Program-made: the position numbers and the translations under genes
The notes under the pieces: generated by a model
The model's input: only the letters and a program-made list of their open reading frames with translations
Databases searched by the model: none
Told to the model about the DNA's origin: nothing
DNA from: Actinoplanes octamycinicus
GTDB lineage: Bacteria > Actinomycetota > Actinomycetes > Mycobacteriales > Micromonosporaceae
Reading direction: 5' to 3'
DNA length: 64,000 nt
Assembly (NCBI RefSeq): GCF_014205225.1
Contig: NZ_JACHNB010000001.1
Span: 4,135,501-4,199,500, forward strand
Part shown: piece after piece, positions 32,796-41,159 of the stretch
How positions within the stretch are numbered: position 1 is the stretch's first letter
Layout: every line of letters begins with the position of its first letter

Positions 32796-34469
32796 TCAGG
32801 GGCGCATCTCGTAGGCGCCCACCAGGGACAGAACCTGCTCCCAGACCGCCGCGGTGCGTGCCTCGTCGGCGACCGGCCGGCGCACGTTCGCGAGCGCCCA
32901 CGCCGCCTGCTCCGCGGTGGTCGCGGTCTTGCCGTGCAGGTCGGTCGCGTGCGCCGAGAAGTCGCGGACCAGCACCGCGAAGATCTCGTCGAGCAGGTGC
33001 CGGTCCAGGCCGGTCAGCTCGGCCTGCTCCAGGATCAGCTGGCCGTAGACGACCAGCGCGAACAGCTGCCCGACCGAGAGCAGGAAGTCCAGGTCGGCGT
33101 GCTGCTCCTTGGCGACGTCCAGCTCGCACAGCGCGTCGGCCTGCTGGCGGAACTCGGCCACGTTCGGCAGGTCGGCGAACCGGTCGTAGGCGATCCGCCA
33201 GTCGTGGAAGCGGATCGCGCCGAGCCCGCGGGCCGGCCCCTGCCGGAACAGGAACTCGTCGTCCGAGGCGTCGGTCCGGGTCGGCACCTCGTCGAACGCG
33301 GCCGGATGGTGCAGGTAGTTCGGCATGAACTTGAGGATCAGCGCCAGGTTGACGTGCACCGTGCCCTCGAGTTTCGGCAGGCCGCGGATGTCCATCGCGG
33401 CCTTGTCGAAGTAGGTGTCCGCCTCGAAGCCCTTGGCCGCGATCACGTCCCACATCAGGTCGATGACCCGCTCGCCCTCGGTGGTCACCTTCATCTTGGT
33501 CATCGGGTTGAAGAGCAGGTAGCGCCGGTCGTCCGGGCCGGCCGAGCGGAAGTAGTCGACGGCCCGGTCGCTGAACAACTTCATCGCGACCAGCCGGACG
33601 TACGCGTCGGCCAGCTCCCGCCGCACGTGCGGGAAGTCGGTGACCGGCTTGCCGTAGAGGATCCGGCGGTGCGCGTGGGTGACCGCCTCGTACATGGCGT
33701 GCTCGCAGATGCCGATCGCGGCGGTGCACAGATTGAACTTGCCGATGTTGACCGTGTTCAGCGCGGCGTCGAAGGCGGCCTGCCCGGTGTGCAGGACGTC
33801 CTCCTCACGCACCGGGTAGTCGCGCAGCTCGAACGTGCTGACGTACATCTGCTTGTTCACGACGTTCTTGATCAGGTGGTAGGCCGGGTGGCGGCTGTCG
33901 GCCTTGAAGAAGACGTAGCCGTCCGTGGTCTTGCCGAACACCGACACCAGCCCGGCGACATTTCCGTTGCCGATGTAGTACTTCGTGCCGTTGGCGACAT
34001 ATCCAGAGTCGGTGGGCGTCAGGACCATGTCCGTCGAGTAGATGTCCGCCCCGTGGCTGCGCTCGGACAGGCCGAACGCCATCACGTGACCGTCGTCGAG
34101 CAGCTCGGCGGCCTGCGCACGAGCTGCTTGGTTGGCGCTCTGCCAGACCGGGCCGAGCCCGAGCACGGTGACCTGCCAGACGTACCAGTAGTCGAGGCCG
34201 TAGAACCCGAGGATCTCGCTGAGCGCGGCGTTGCGGGCGGTGTCCCACCGCTTGGCCCCGGAGCCGTCGGAGGACGGCGTCAGGAACGTCGCGAACAGCC
34301 CCTCCTTGGCGGAGAAGGCGAGGAAGTCGTCGTACCAGGAGCGGTTGATGTACCGCTCGATCAGCGCCTTCTTGCCGCGCTCCTCGAAGAAGTCGACGGT
34401 GGCCCGCAGCAGCCGCCGGGTCTCCGGGTCGAACTGATCGAAGTCGGACGTGTTCGGGTTGAACAGCAC
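32796..34469 (-). CDS. acyl-CoA dehydrogenase family protein
   Basis: 557 residues from GTG, longer than the usual 380-400 because of extended N- and C-terminal parts, as in the acyl-CoA oxidase/long ACAD branch. The middle-domain signature AFGLSERSHGADIYSTDMVL and the C-terminal helical bundle with NIGKFNLCTAAIGICEHAMYEAVTHAHRRILYGKPVTDF are clear. It should oxidise an acyl-CoA at the alpha-beta position using FAD. The gene lies 3 bp after padR and is divergent from an MpaB-type oxygenase and acyl-CoA ligase, suggesting a fatty-acid or lipid catabolic block. Confidence 0.88.
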   Translation of the reverse strand: MLFNPNTSDFDQFDPETRRLLRATVDFFEERGKKALIERYINRSWYDDFLAFSAKEGLFATFLTPSSDGSGAKRWDTARNAALSEILGFYGLDYWYVWQVTVLGLGPVWQSANQAARAQAAELLDDGHVMAFGLSERSHGADIYSTDMVLTPTDSGYVANGTKYYIGNGNVAGLVSVFGKTTDGYVFFKADSRHPAYHLIKNVVNKQMYVSTFELRDYPVREEDVLHTGQAAFDAALNTVNIGKFNLCTAAIGICEHAMYEAVTHAHRRILYGKPVTDFPHVRRELADAYVRLVAMKLFSDRAVDYFRSAGPDDRRYLLFNPMTKMKVTTEGERVIDLMWDVIAAKGFEADTYFDKAAMDIRGLPKLEGTVHVNLALILKFMPNYLHHPAAFDEVPTRTDASDDEFLFRQGPARGLGAIRFHDWRIAYDRFADLPNVAEFRQQADALCELDVAKEQHADLDFLLSVGQLFALVVYGQLILEQAELTGLDRHLLDEIFAVLVRDFSAHATDLHGKTATTAEQAAWALANVRRPVADEARTAAVWEQVLSLVGAYEMRP

Positions 34470-34472
34470 TGT

Positions 34473-35030
34473 TCAGGATTCCTCTCGGAGATGACGGAGC
34501 GTGGTGAGGACCTCGTCCAGCCAGTCGAGCAGCATCCGCTCGTAGGCGATGCCGCCGCGCAGCACGACGTGCTGCAACCGGTCACCGGCGCTCAATGACG
34601 AAACATCGGGGAAGTCGCGTTTCTCGCCGGCCAGGTAGCGGGCCAGCAGCTCTTCGTGCTCCGCGCGATACCGGACCACCTCGTCGATCAGCGTGGCCCG
34701 CCCGGCCGGGTCGTCGAAGGCGGCGCCGCGCACCTTGACCGCGAGATCGTGCCGCACCGCCTCGGGCTGCACCGGCTCGTGCAGCCACCCGGTCAGCTCC
34801 GCCCGCCCGGCCGCGGAGACCGAGAAGGTCCGCTTGTCCGGCTTGCCCTCCTGGCCGACCTCGACCGCGGTGACCCAGCCGTCCGCCTCCATCCGCTTCA
34901 GCACCCGGTAGATCTGCTGGTGGGTGGCGGTCCAGAACCGGCCGATGGACCGCTCGAACCGGCGGGCCAGCTCATATCCGGATCCGGGCTGCTCCAGCAG
35001 GGAGACCAGGATCGCGTGCTCCAGCGCCAT
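34473..35030 (-). CDS. PadR-family transcriptional regulator
   Basis: 185 residues. The N-terminal winged helix (LEHAILVSLLEQPGSGYELARRFERSIGRFWTATHQQIYRVLKRMEADGWV) and C-terminal helical dimerisation domain are those of PadR proteins. It is the first gene of a two-gene unit with the acyl-CoA dehydrogenase, with a perfect 24-bp palindrome 10 bp upstream, and so is probably an autorepressor that may also control the divergent genes. Confidence 0.9.
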   Translation of the reverse strand: MALEHAILVSLLEQPGSGYELARRFERSIGRFWTATHQQIYRVLKRMEADGWVTAVEVGQEGKPDKRTFSVSAAGRAELTGWLHEPVQPEAVRHDLAVKVRGAAFDDPAGRATLIDEVVRYRAEHEELLARYLAGEKRDFPDVSSLSAGDRLQHVVLRGGIAYERMLLDWLDEVLTTLRHLREES

Positions 35031-35040
35031 GCCCGCATCC

Positions 35041-35064
35041 TGCTATGCAATTCGTTGCATAGCA
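35041..35064. promoter_or_regulatory. PadR operator
   Basis: TGCTATGCAA-TTCG-TTGCATAGCA: perfect 10-bp arms with a 4-bp centre, between padR (start 35030) and the divergent oxygenase gene. The ATGCAA/TTGCAT core resembles known PadR half-sites. Confidence 0.7.
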
Positions 35065-35114
35065 AGCGGGGTGCCGCCCGGCCCGACCGCGACCGGGCGG
35101 GGGCGGCGCCACTC

Positions 35115-35996
35115 ATGGAAACCCGCGCCGGTGCGGATTACTGTGCGGACATGGAGGACGGTCTCTTTCCCGCCGACGCGGTGGTCCGCCGGGTGGCGGG
35201 CGAGAGTCTGCTCCTGGCCGGCGGCGGCCGGGCGACCCTGTTGCAGATCGCGCACCCCGCCGTCGCCCAGGGGGTGTATGAGCACAGTGACTTCGCCGAG
35301 CGCCCGCTGGACCGGCTGCGGACCACGTTGAGCTACGTCTACGCGGTCCTGTTCGGCACCCGGGCCGAGGCCCTCGCGGTCAGCCGGGCGGTCACCACCC
35401 TGCACCGCCGGGTGGTCGGCCCCGGGTACGACGCCGGCGACCCCGGCCTGCAGGTGTGGGTCAACGCCACGCTGTTCGACACCGCGACCCTGCTCCACCA
35501 GCGCCTCTTCGGGCCGCTGCCGCCGGCCGACCTGGACGTCTGCTACCAGCAGTACAGCGTCCTGGCCACCTCGATCGGCTGTCCCGAGGACGCCTGGCCG
35601 GCCGACCGGGACGCCTTCGGGCGCTACTGGGACCAGATGATCCGGACGCTCCCGGTCGGTGCGCCGGCCCGGGAGATCGCCACCGCCCTGCTCCGCCCGC
35701 GGAACCTGCCGGTCGCGCTGCGTCCCGGCATCCCGCTCCACCGGTTCGTCACCGTCGGGCTGCTGCCCGCGCCGATCCGGGCCGGTTACGGCTTCACCTG
35801 GTCGGCGCGACAGCAGCGGCGGCTCGACCGCGCCCTGTCCGTCACCTCGGCCGTCTATCCCCGCCTGCCGGTGCGTCTGCGGCACGGGCTCAAGGACCAC
35901 TACCTGCGCGATCTTCGACAGCGAATGGCTGGAAGGAGACAACCTCGATGGACTCCTCGCTCGCCCAGCGGTGCGCCGACACCGCCCGGGGCCTGA
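35115..35996 (+). CDS. MpaB/DUF2236-family oxygenase-like protein
   Basis: 293 residues from ATG 35115 (ATG 35151 is possible). VVRRVAGESLLLAGGGRATLLQIAHPAVAQGVYEHSDF and the later YWDQMIRTLPVG belong to the DUF2236 (MpaB-like, latex-clearing-protein-related) family, in which a buried haem-like cofactor has been described for some members. The last 49 bp overlap the acyl-CoA ligase gene in another frame. It probably acts on a lipid or polyisoprenoid substrate, judged from its neighbours. Confidence 0.8.
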   Translation: METRAGADYCADMEDGLFPADAVVRRVAGESLLLAGGGRATLLQIAHPAVAQGVYEHSDFAERPLDRLRTTLSYVYAVLFGTRAEALAVSRAVTTLHRRVVGPGYDAGDPGLQVWVNATLFDTATLLHQRLFGPLPPADLDVCYQQYSVLATSIGCPEDAWPADRDAFGRYWDQMIRTLPVGAPAREIATALLRPRNLPVALRPGIPLHRFVTVGLLPAPIRAGYGFTWSARQQRRLDRALSVTSAVYPRLPVRLRHGLKDHYLRDLRQRMAGRRQPRWTPRSPSGAPTPPGA

Positions 35997-37723
35997 CCGT
36001 TCCCGCTCTGCTGCACCGCAACGCCACCGAGTTCGGCGACCTGCCGGCGCTCAGCACGCTCGGGGCGCCCGGCACGCTGACCTGGCGCGAACTGCGCGAC
36101 CGGGTCGCCGCCACCGCCCGCGGCCTGGCCGAACTCGGCCTCGGCGCCGGCGACCGGATGCTGATCATGATGTCCAGCCGGGTCGAGCACTGGCTGGTCG
36201 ACCTGGCCGCGGTGCACCTCGGGGCGATCCCGTCCACCGTCTACGCCACCCTCGCGCCGGCCCAGCTCAACTATCTGGCCCAGCACAGCGGCGCCCGGAT
36301 CCTGGTTCTGGAGGACGAGGCCGACCTGGCCAAGTGGGAACCGCTGCCGGAGCACGTGGAGCACGTCCTGCTGCTGGACCGGGACCTGCCCCGGCTGGCC
36401 GCGCAGCCGGCCGACCCGGAGACCTTCGAGAAGACCTGGCGGGCCGTCCAGCCGGACCAGCCGGTCACCCTGCTCTACACCTCGGGCACCACCGGCGACC
36501 CGAAGGGCGTGGTGCTCACCCACCACAACGTGATCTACCAGTCGGTGGTGCTGGAGGCGACGGTGGAGACACCGGACCACGCGCCGTCGCTGGCCTACCT
36601 GCCGCTCGCGCACATCGCGGAACGGATGCTCGGCGTCTACAACGCGATCTACCGGGCCGGGCACGTCACCATCTGCCCGGACCCGGCACAGCTGCTGGCC
36701 GGGCTGATCGCGGTCCGGCCGATCTCGTTCTTCGGGGTGCCGCGGATCTGGGAGAAGTTCGTGGCCGGCATCCAGGCCCAGCTCGCCGCGGCCGACCCGG
36801 CGGTCCGCAACGCCGTCGACACCGCCCGCGAGGTGGCGTTGCAGGCCTACAAGCTGCGCGAGGCCGGGCAGCCGCTGCCGCCCGAGCTGGCCACCCGGCT
36901 GGACCTGGTGGACACCCGGGTGCTGCGGCCGCTGCGCGCCAGGCTCGGTCTGGACAACGTGGTCTGGCCGGGCAGCGGGGCCGCCCCGATCCCGGTCGAG
37001 GTGCTGCTCTACCTGGCCGGCATCGGCATCGACGTGCTCGAGGTCTGGGGGATGACCGAGACCACCGGGACCGCCACGCTCAACACCCCGGGCAGCTTCC
37101 GGACCGGCTCGGTCGGCCGGGTCAACCCGGGCATGGAACTCAAGCTGGCCGAGGACGGCGAGATCCTGGTCCGCGGGCCGCTGGTCTGCGCCGGCTACCT
37201 GCGGCCGGACGGCGGCGTCGAGCCGGTCACCGACGCGGACGGCTGGCTGGCCACCGGGGACGTCGGCACGCTGGACGCCGACGGCTTCCTGACCATCACC
37301 GACCGGAAGAAGGAACTGATCATCAACTCGGCCGGGAAGAACATCGCCCCGGCCCAGATCGAGAACCTGCTGCGCGCCCACCCGCTGATCGCCCAGGCGG
37401 TCGCGATCGGCGACCGCCGGCCGTACGTCACGGCGCTGATCGTGCTGGACGAGGAGACCGTCCCGGCCTGGGCGGCCCGGCAGGGCATCACCGCGGCGAC
37501 CCTGGAGGCCCTCGCCACCGACCCGGCCCTGCTCGCCGAGATCACCGCCGCGGTCCGTGCGGCCAACGACCGGCTGTCCCGCCCCGAGCAGGTGAAACGC
37601 TTCCACGTCCTGCCGACCGGCTGGACCCCGGAGACCGGCGAATTGACCCCGACCCTGAAACTGCGCCGCCGCGTCGTCCAGGACCGCTACGCCGACGCCA
37701 TCGACGCGCTCTACGCGGGGTAG
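35948..37723 (+). CDS. long-chain acyl-CoA ligase (AMP-forming)
   Basis: 591 residues from ATG 35948 with GAAGGAG upstream. The AMP-binding P-loop LLYTSGTTGDPKGVVLTH lies at about 175-192, EVWGMTETTGTATLN near 362 and TGDVGTLDADGFLTITDRKKELIINSAGKNIAP near 435-467, the complete ANL-superfamily set. It activates fatty acids as CoA thioesters. The start lies inside the oxygenase gene, so the two are one unit. It feeds logically into the acyl-CoA dehydrogenase encoded next door. Confidence 0.92.
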   Translation: MDSSLAQRCADTARGLTVPALLHRNATEFGDLPALSTLGAPGTLTWRELRDRVAATARGLAELGLGAGDRMLIMMSSRVEHWLVDLAAVHLGAIPSTVYATLAPAQLNYLAQHSGARILVLEDEADLAKWEPLPEHVEHVLLLDRDLPRLAAQPADPETFEKTWRAVQPDQPVTLLYTSGTTGDPKGVVLTHHNVIYQSVVLEATVETPDHAPSLAYLPLAHIAERMLGVYNAIYRAGHVTICPDPAQLLAGLIAVRPISFFGVPRIWEKFVAGIQAQLAAADPAVRNAVDTAREVALQAYKLREAGQPLPPELATRLDLVDTRVLRPLRARLGLDNVVWPGSGAAPIPVEVLLYLAGIGIDVLEVWGMTETTGTATLNTPGSFRTGSVGRVNPGMELKLAEDGEILVRGPLVCAGYLRPDGGVEPVTDADGWLATGDVGTLDADGFLTITDRKKELIINSAGKNIAPAQIENLLRAHPLIAQAVAIGDRRPYVTALIVLDEETVPAWAARQGITAATLEALATDPALLAEITAAVRAANDRLSRPEQVKRFHVLPTGWTPETGELTPTLKLRRRVVQDRYADAIDALYAG

Positions 37724-37739
37724 GCGGCCGGTTGCGGCC

Positions 37740-37796
37740 CCGGCTGGCTTCCACGGGTCCCTCGAGGACGGTGTGGGACCCGTGGAAGCCAGCCGG
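37740..37796 (+). terminator. 22-bp inverted repeat after ligase, same family as 11430
   Basis: Left arm 37740-37761 and right arm 37775-37796 are perfect reverse complements with a 13-nt loop. It shares the arm pattern CCGGCTGG-T-CACGGGT with the inverted repeat at 11430-11492. It starts 17 bp after the ligase stop and lies just before the convergent gene end at 37808, so it may stop transcription from both sides. Confidence 0.7.
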
Positions 37797-37807
37797 ACTC
37801 CGCGTGG

Positions 37808-38695
37808 TCAACGCGGGTGCTCGGCGGGGAAGCCGGCGGCCGGGGCGTCGGCGCCCAGGTCGGACGGGCGGCGGCCGCCGGGGTAACCGGGGTAGGTGCG
37901 GTTGCGCGGCGAGACGCCGAGGACCGAGTCGCGGCGGGGCGGGAAGAAGCGGAGCACCCGGGCGCGGGCACGCAAGCCCAGGTCGCCGGTGGCGCCGACC
38001 CAGCGGGGTGCGGGCCGGAAGCCGAACGCGCGCAGCATCGGCTCGTCCAGCATGCCGCGGACGGCGAGCCGGACCGCCGGGCGGAGGACGGCCGGGAACC
38101 ACGCGGCGAACAGGCCGACCGTGTACTCGCCGATCCTCTGGTTGGTCTCCGACCAGACGAACCGCTCGCGCTCGTAGCGCTGCTTGAAGGCCCGGAACTC
38201 GGCGTACCCGGCCGGGATCTCGCGGATGCCCATCCGGCGGCCGACCTCGCGGTAGTAGTGGAAGGCGGCGAGCCGCTCGTTCTCGTGCGGCGGGCGCCAG
38301 CCGTACCGGTCGAGCCAGTCGATCGGGTCGTAGATGAACGTGGACAGCACGTACAGCATGTCGTCGTTGCTGATCGCGAAGCGGCCGTGCGCCCGGTTGA
38401 CCAGCTTGAGCGCTTCCCGGCCGCGCGGCGAGTCGTAGCCGTGCGCGGCGATCTCGGCCATCAGCAGCGACGTGTCGTCGTAGCGTTTCTGCGGCCGGTC
38501 GCGGAACTCGCCGGTGGCCGCCAGCAGCCGGGAGATGCTCGGCACGCAGTAGGTGCGGAACAGCGCGAACTCCAGCGCGCGGGTGTAGTCCCAGGGGAAC
38601 TCGCGGCCCGCGGACAGCTGATAGATCTCCAGGTGGTCGCGTTCCGGGTCCAGACCGGCGATCCGGTCCCTGAGCTCCCAACGACGGCGCGGCAT
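37808..38695 (-). CDS. MpaB/DUF2236-family oxygenase-like protein (second)
   Basis: 295 residues from ATG 38695 (AAGGAG 11 nt upstream). It contains REVGRRMGIREIP and NRAHGRFAISNDDMLYVLSTFIYDPIDWLDRYGWR, a pattern of the DUF2236/MpaB group, here a different subfamily from the protein at 35115-35996 (little direct similarity). The Pro/Gly-rich C-terminus looks disordered. It is convergent with the ligase gene and the two share the intervening hairpin. The function is probably lipid oxidation; not certain. Confidence 0.75.
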   Translation of the reverse strand: MPRRRWELRDRIAGLDPERDHLEIYQLSAGREFPWDYTRALEFALFRTYCVPSISRLLAATGEFRDRPQKRYDDTSLLMAEIAAHGYDSPRGREALKLVNRAHGRFAISNDDMLYVLSTFIYDPIDWLDRYGWRPPHENERLAAFHYYREVGRRMGIREIPAGYAEFRAFKQRYERERFVWSETNQRIGEYTVGLFAAWFPAVLRPAVRLAVRGMLDEPMLRAFGFRPAPRWVGATGDLGLRARARVLRFFPPRRDSVLGVSPRNRTYPGYPGGRRPSDLGADAPAAGFPAEHPR

Positions 38696-39068
38696 CGGTC
38701 GATCATCTCCTTGGCCCGGACGGTTCGGATAGTCGATCAAGGCGCTGCCGGCGGCGCGGCACTCCACCGCGGCGCCGGCCCGCTTGCCGAGCACCTTCGC
38801 GACCTGAGCATCGGGGACGGCAGTGGCGGATGGCAACCATCCCGGCTGCCGCGATGCCGCCCGATTCTCGCGGATTCCTTTCCGGTACGACCAGTAGCTC
38901 GCGGCAGCCGGCTCGCGAGGCTGCGACCCGCGCACGACCGCTGCGCGTGTCGTGCGGGTCCGCCGGCGTACCGCGATGCCTCACCCGCCTGCGACCGCGA
39001 CGCGAGCCACGCGATCAGCCGAGGCCGCGGACGGGTGGCGCGCTCGCTTCGGCCGGGTCCGCTGCGAC
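38696..39068. other. 373-bp region without a clear gene
   Basis: No frame with consistent codon use. Short inverted segments around CGCGAGGCTGCGACCCGCG and its partial repeats near 38905-39015 are present, but nothing is recognised. It separates the end of the 20-kb unit from the start of the second oxygenase gene and probably contains a promoter for the latter. Confidence 0.4.
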
Positions 39069-41159
39069 TCAGGGTTCGGTGGTCGAGCCGGTCCAGGCGT
39101 GGCGTGTCGCCGCCTGCGCGGCGCCGCGTTCGAAGACCGCGGCGGTGAGCCAGGCCCGCGCGAGAAGGTGCGCGTCGTGCGGGTCGAGGCGGCCGAAGAC
39201 ATCCCGGGTACGCCGGACGCCGGCATCCCCGAGAGCGAGCAGCACCGCGCTCGCCGCGCCGAGCTGGGCACCGGCCAGGCGGCGGGCGTCGGAGTCGACA
39301 CCGGACAGCAGGGTGGCCCGGCCGCCGGCGACGACGCGCTCGACCTGATGCCGCAGCAGGTGAAGTGGCGGTGCCTCGGGCTCGCGCCACTCGGCTGCGC
39401 CGACCGGTCCCGGCCACCCGCTGCCGTGCGGGCCGTCGGTCGGTGGGCCGGCTGGGGCGGGCGGCCTGTCGGTGGGTGGGCCGGCTGGGGTGGGCTGGCG
39501 ATCGGTGGGCAGGTCGGGTGGGGCGGCTTGGCGGTTGGTGGGTAGGTCGGGTGGGGCGGCTTGGCGGTTGGTGGGTAGGTCGGGTGGGGTGGGCCGGTGG
39601 GTGGTGGGCAGGTCGGCTCGGGTGAGGACGGTGGCGCCGAGATCGACGTGGCCGCCGTGGGAGGCGGGCAGCCAGTGGGCGGCGAAGGCGACACCGGCCA
39701 CCCGGCGCGGCCCGGCGAACCGGCCGATCAGGCGGATCCGCAGGCCGGCGGCGTGGGTGGCGAGCAGGCGGAGGTTCGTGACGGAGGGCAGCGCCGGATC
39801 CTCGTGCGGTGCGGACACGGCGACGGTCAGCCGGTGCCGTTCGACGGCGAGCAACAGGCCGCGCCGGTCCGCGCCGAGGATGACGCCGTCGAGGAAGGCC
39901 AGGTCGTGCGGCGCGGGCCGGTCGTGCGCCGGCAGCGCGGCGGCGGCCAGCCAGCGGTCCACCTGGGCGGCCGGGTCGGTCTCCCAGAGCGCGGTCAGCG
40001 GCGGGTCGAACCAGCCGGCGCCGGCCGCGGACACCGCCTGCCGGGCCCGCCCGTGGCTGAGCCGGCCGGTCGGCGAGGCGTGCGCGTTGCTCGCCAGCAG
40101 ACCGGCCCGGGCCAATTCGTGGTGGCTGAGCCGGACCTCGCCGAGGTCGACCGACGTCCGGACGGTCGCCGTGGTGGCCGGGCTCTCCGCCGGCCTGACG
40201 TCGGCGACCACCCAGAGCCGCCCGGTCCGGTCGGCCAGGTAGGTCGCCGCCCCGGCGTGCCCGGTCACGGTCCGCACCGGTTCGCAGAAGAGCCCGTGCA
40301 GCCGCAGGTCACCGACCGGCTCGTAGTCGCGGCGGGCGACCCCGGCCGCGCCGCCGTCGCCGGACGTCAGCCGGTGGCAGGCGGTGAGCAGGTCGAGCAG
40401 GTCGTCGGTGAGATCGGCGAGACGGAACCACGGATCGTCGCGCCGCGCCGCCCGCAGCATCTCGACGACCCGGACCGCGGCGGCCGCCGGGCTGTGCAGG
40501 GCGACGGCGCGGGCCTGGTGGACGGCCCGCAGCAGATCGGCCTGGGCCACCGCACCGGCGCCCGGGATGCCGCCGGTCAGCACCGCGGCTCCGGCGGCCC
40601 ACAGGTTCCGGGCCGCGTCCGCCTGCGCTGGTGACACCGGACCGCCGCGTGATGCCGGAGCGCCGGATGCGGGGCCGCTGGGTGGTGCTGGAGCGCCGGA
40701 TGCGGGGCCGCTGGGTGGTGCCGGAGCGCCGGACGCGGGGCCGCCGGGTGATGCCGGACCGCCGGTCGCCGGACCGCCAGGTGATGCCGGAGCGCCGGAT
40801 GACGCGGGGTTCTCCGATGACGCTGGGCCGACCAGCGTGGCGGGGCTGGCGGGGGACTCCGGAGCGTCTCCGGGTGGCGGGGTGGCGGTGTGGATCGGGG
40901 CGGCGCTCAGGACGGCGGCCCGGTGCAGGCAGCGGGGCGCGAGCAGGCAGGTGCAGACCGCGTCGGCGGCCGCGGTGACCGGCACGGCGAGGGTCACCGA
41001 CGTCTGGTCGTCGGGCCGGACCGTGACCCGGTCGCCGTCCGGCGAGACCGGCCAGGTCAGTGCCTGCGGGATCAGGTCGTCGAGGCGTTTGCGCAGGCGG
41101 GCCGGGAGGGCCGCGACGGCCTCCGCGGTGACCGCCGGGTCGACCGGGGGCAGGCTCAT
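39069..41159 (-). CDS. SWIM zinc-finger protein
   Basis: 696 residues. The SWIM motif CxCx5CxH is complete (Cys 69, 71, 77, His 79: CTCLLAPRCLH). A repetitive Gly/Ala/Pro linker (about 125-168, 11-residue repeat ASGAPAPPSGP) and a second Pro-rich repeat (PPDLPTNRQAA, about 520-552) separate folded parts. It is the last gene of the seven-gene unit; its start overlaps the VWA gene stop (ATGA). SWIM domains bind nucleic acid or protein. Stand-alone SWIM proteins recur beside MoxR/VWA/DUF5682 genes in actinobacteria; their role is not established. Confidence 0.85.
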   Translation of the reverse strand: MSLPPVDPAVTAEAVAALPARLRKRLDDLIPQALTWPVSPDGDRVTVRPDDQTSVTLAVPVTAAADAVCTCLLAPRCLHRAAVLSAAPIHTATPPPGDAPESPASPATLVGPASSENPASSGAPASPGGPATGGPASPGGPASGAPAPPSGPASGAPAPPSGPASGAPASRGGPVSPAQADAARNLWAAGAAVLTGGIPGAGAVAQADLLRAVHQARAVALHSPAAAAVRVVEMLRAARRDDPWFRLADLTDDLLDLLTACHRLTSGDGGAAGVARRDYEPVGDLRLHGLFCEPVRTVTGHAGAATYLADRTGRLWVVADVRPAESPATTATVRTSVDLGEVRLSHHELARAGLLASNAHASPTGRLSHGRARQAVSAAGAGWFDPPLTALWETDPAAQVDRWLAAAALPAHDRPAPHDLAFLDGVILGADRRGLLLAVERHRLTVAVSAPHEDPALPSVTNLRLLATHAAGLRIRLIGRFAGPRRVAGVAFAAHWLPASHGGHVDLGATVLTRADLPTTHRPTPPDLPTNRQAAPPDLPTNRQAAPPDLPTDRQPTPAGPPTDRPPAPAGPPTDGPHGSGWPGPVGAAEWREPEAPPLHLLRHQVERVVAGGRATLLSGVDSDARRLAGAQLGAASAVLLALGDAGVRRTRDVFGRLDPHDAHLLARAWLTAAVFERGAAQAATRHAWTGSTTEP
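39508..39606. repeat. 33-bp coding tandem repeat in SWIM gene
   Basis: Two near-identical 33-bp units (39508-39540, 39541-39573) and a partial third to 39606, encoding an 11-residue Pro-rich repeat in the C-terminal half of the SWIM protein. Confidence 0.75.
40654..40785. repeat. 33-bp coding tandem repeat, four units
   Basis: Units begin at 40654, 40687, 40720 and 40753, with a partial fifth. They encode the 11-residue Gly/Ala/Pro/Ser repeat next to the SWIM finger. The unit length equals that of the other array in the same gene, although the sequences differ. Confidence 0.8.

Noticed and set aside
40654..40785. CRISPR-like array
   Set aside because: Units are contiguous 33-bp direct repeats without unique spacers and are in frame within a gene.
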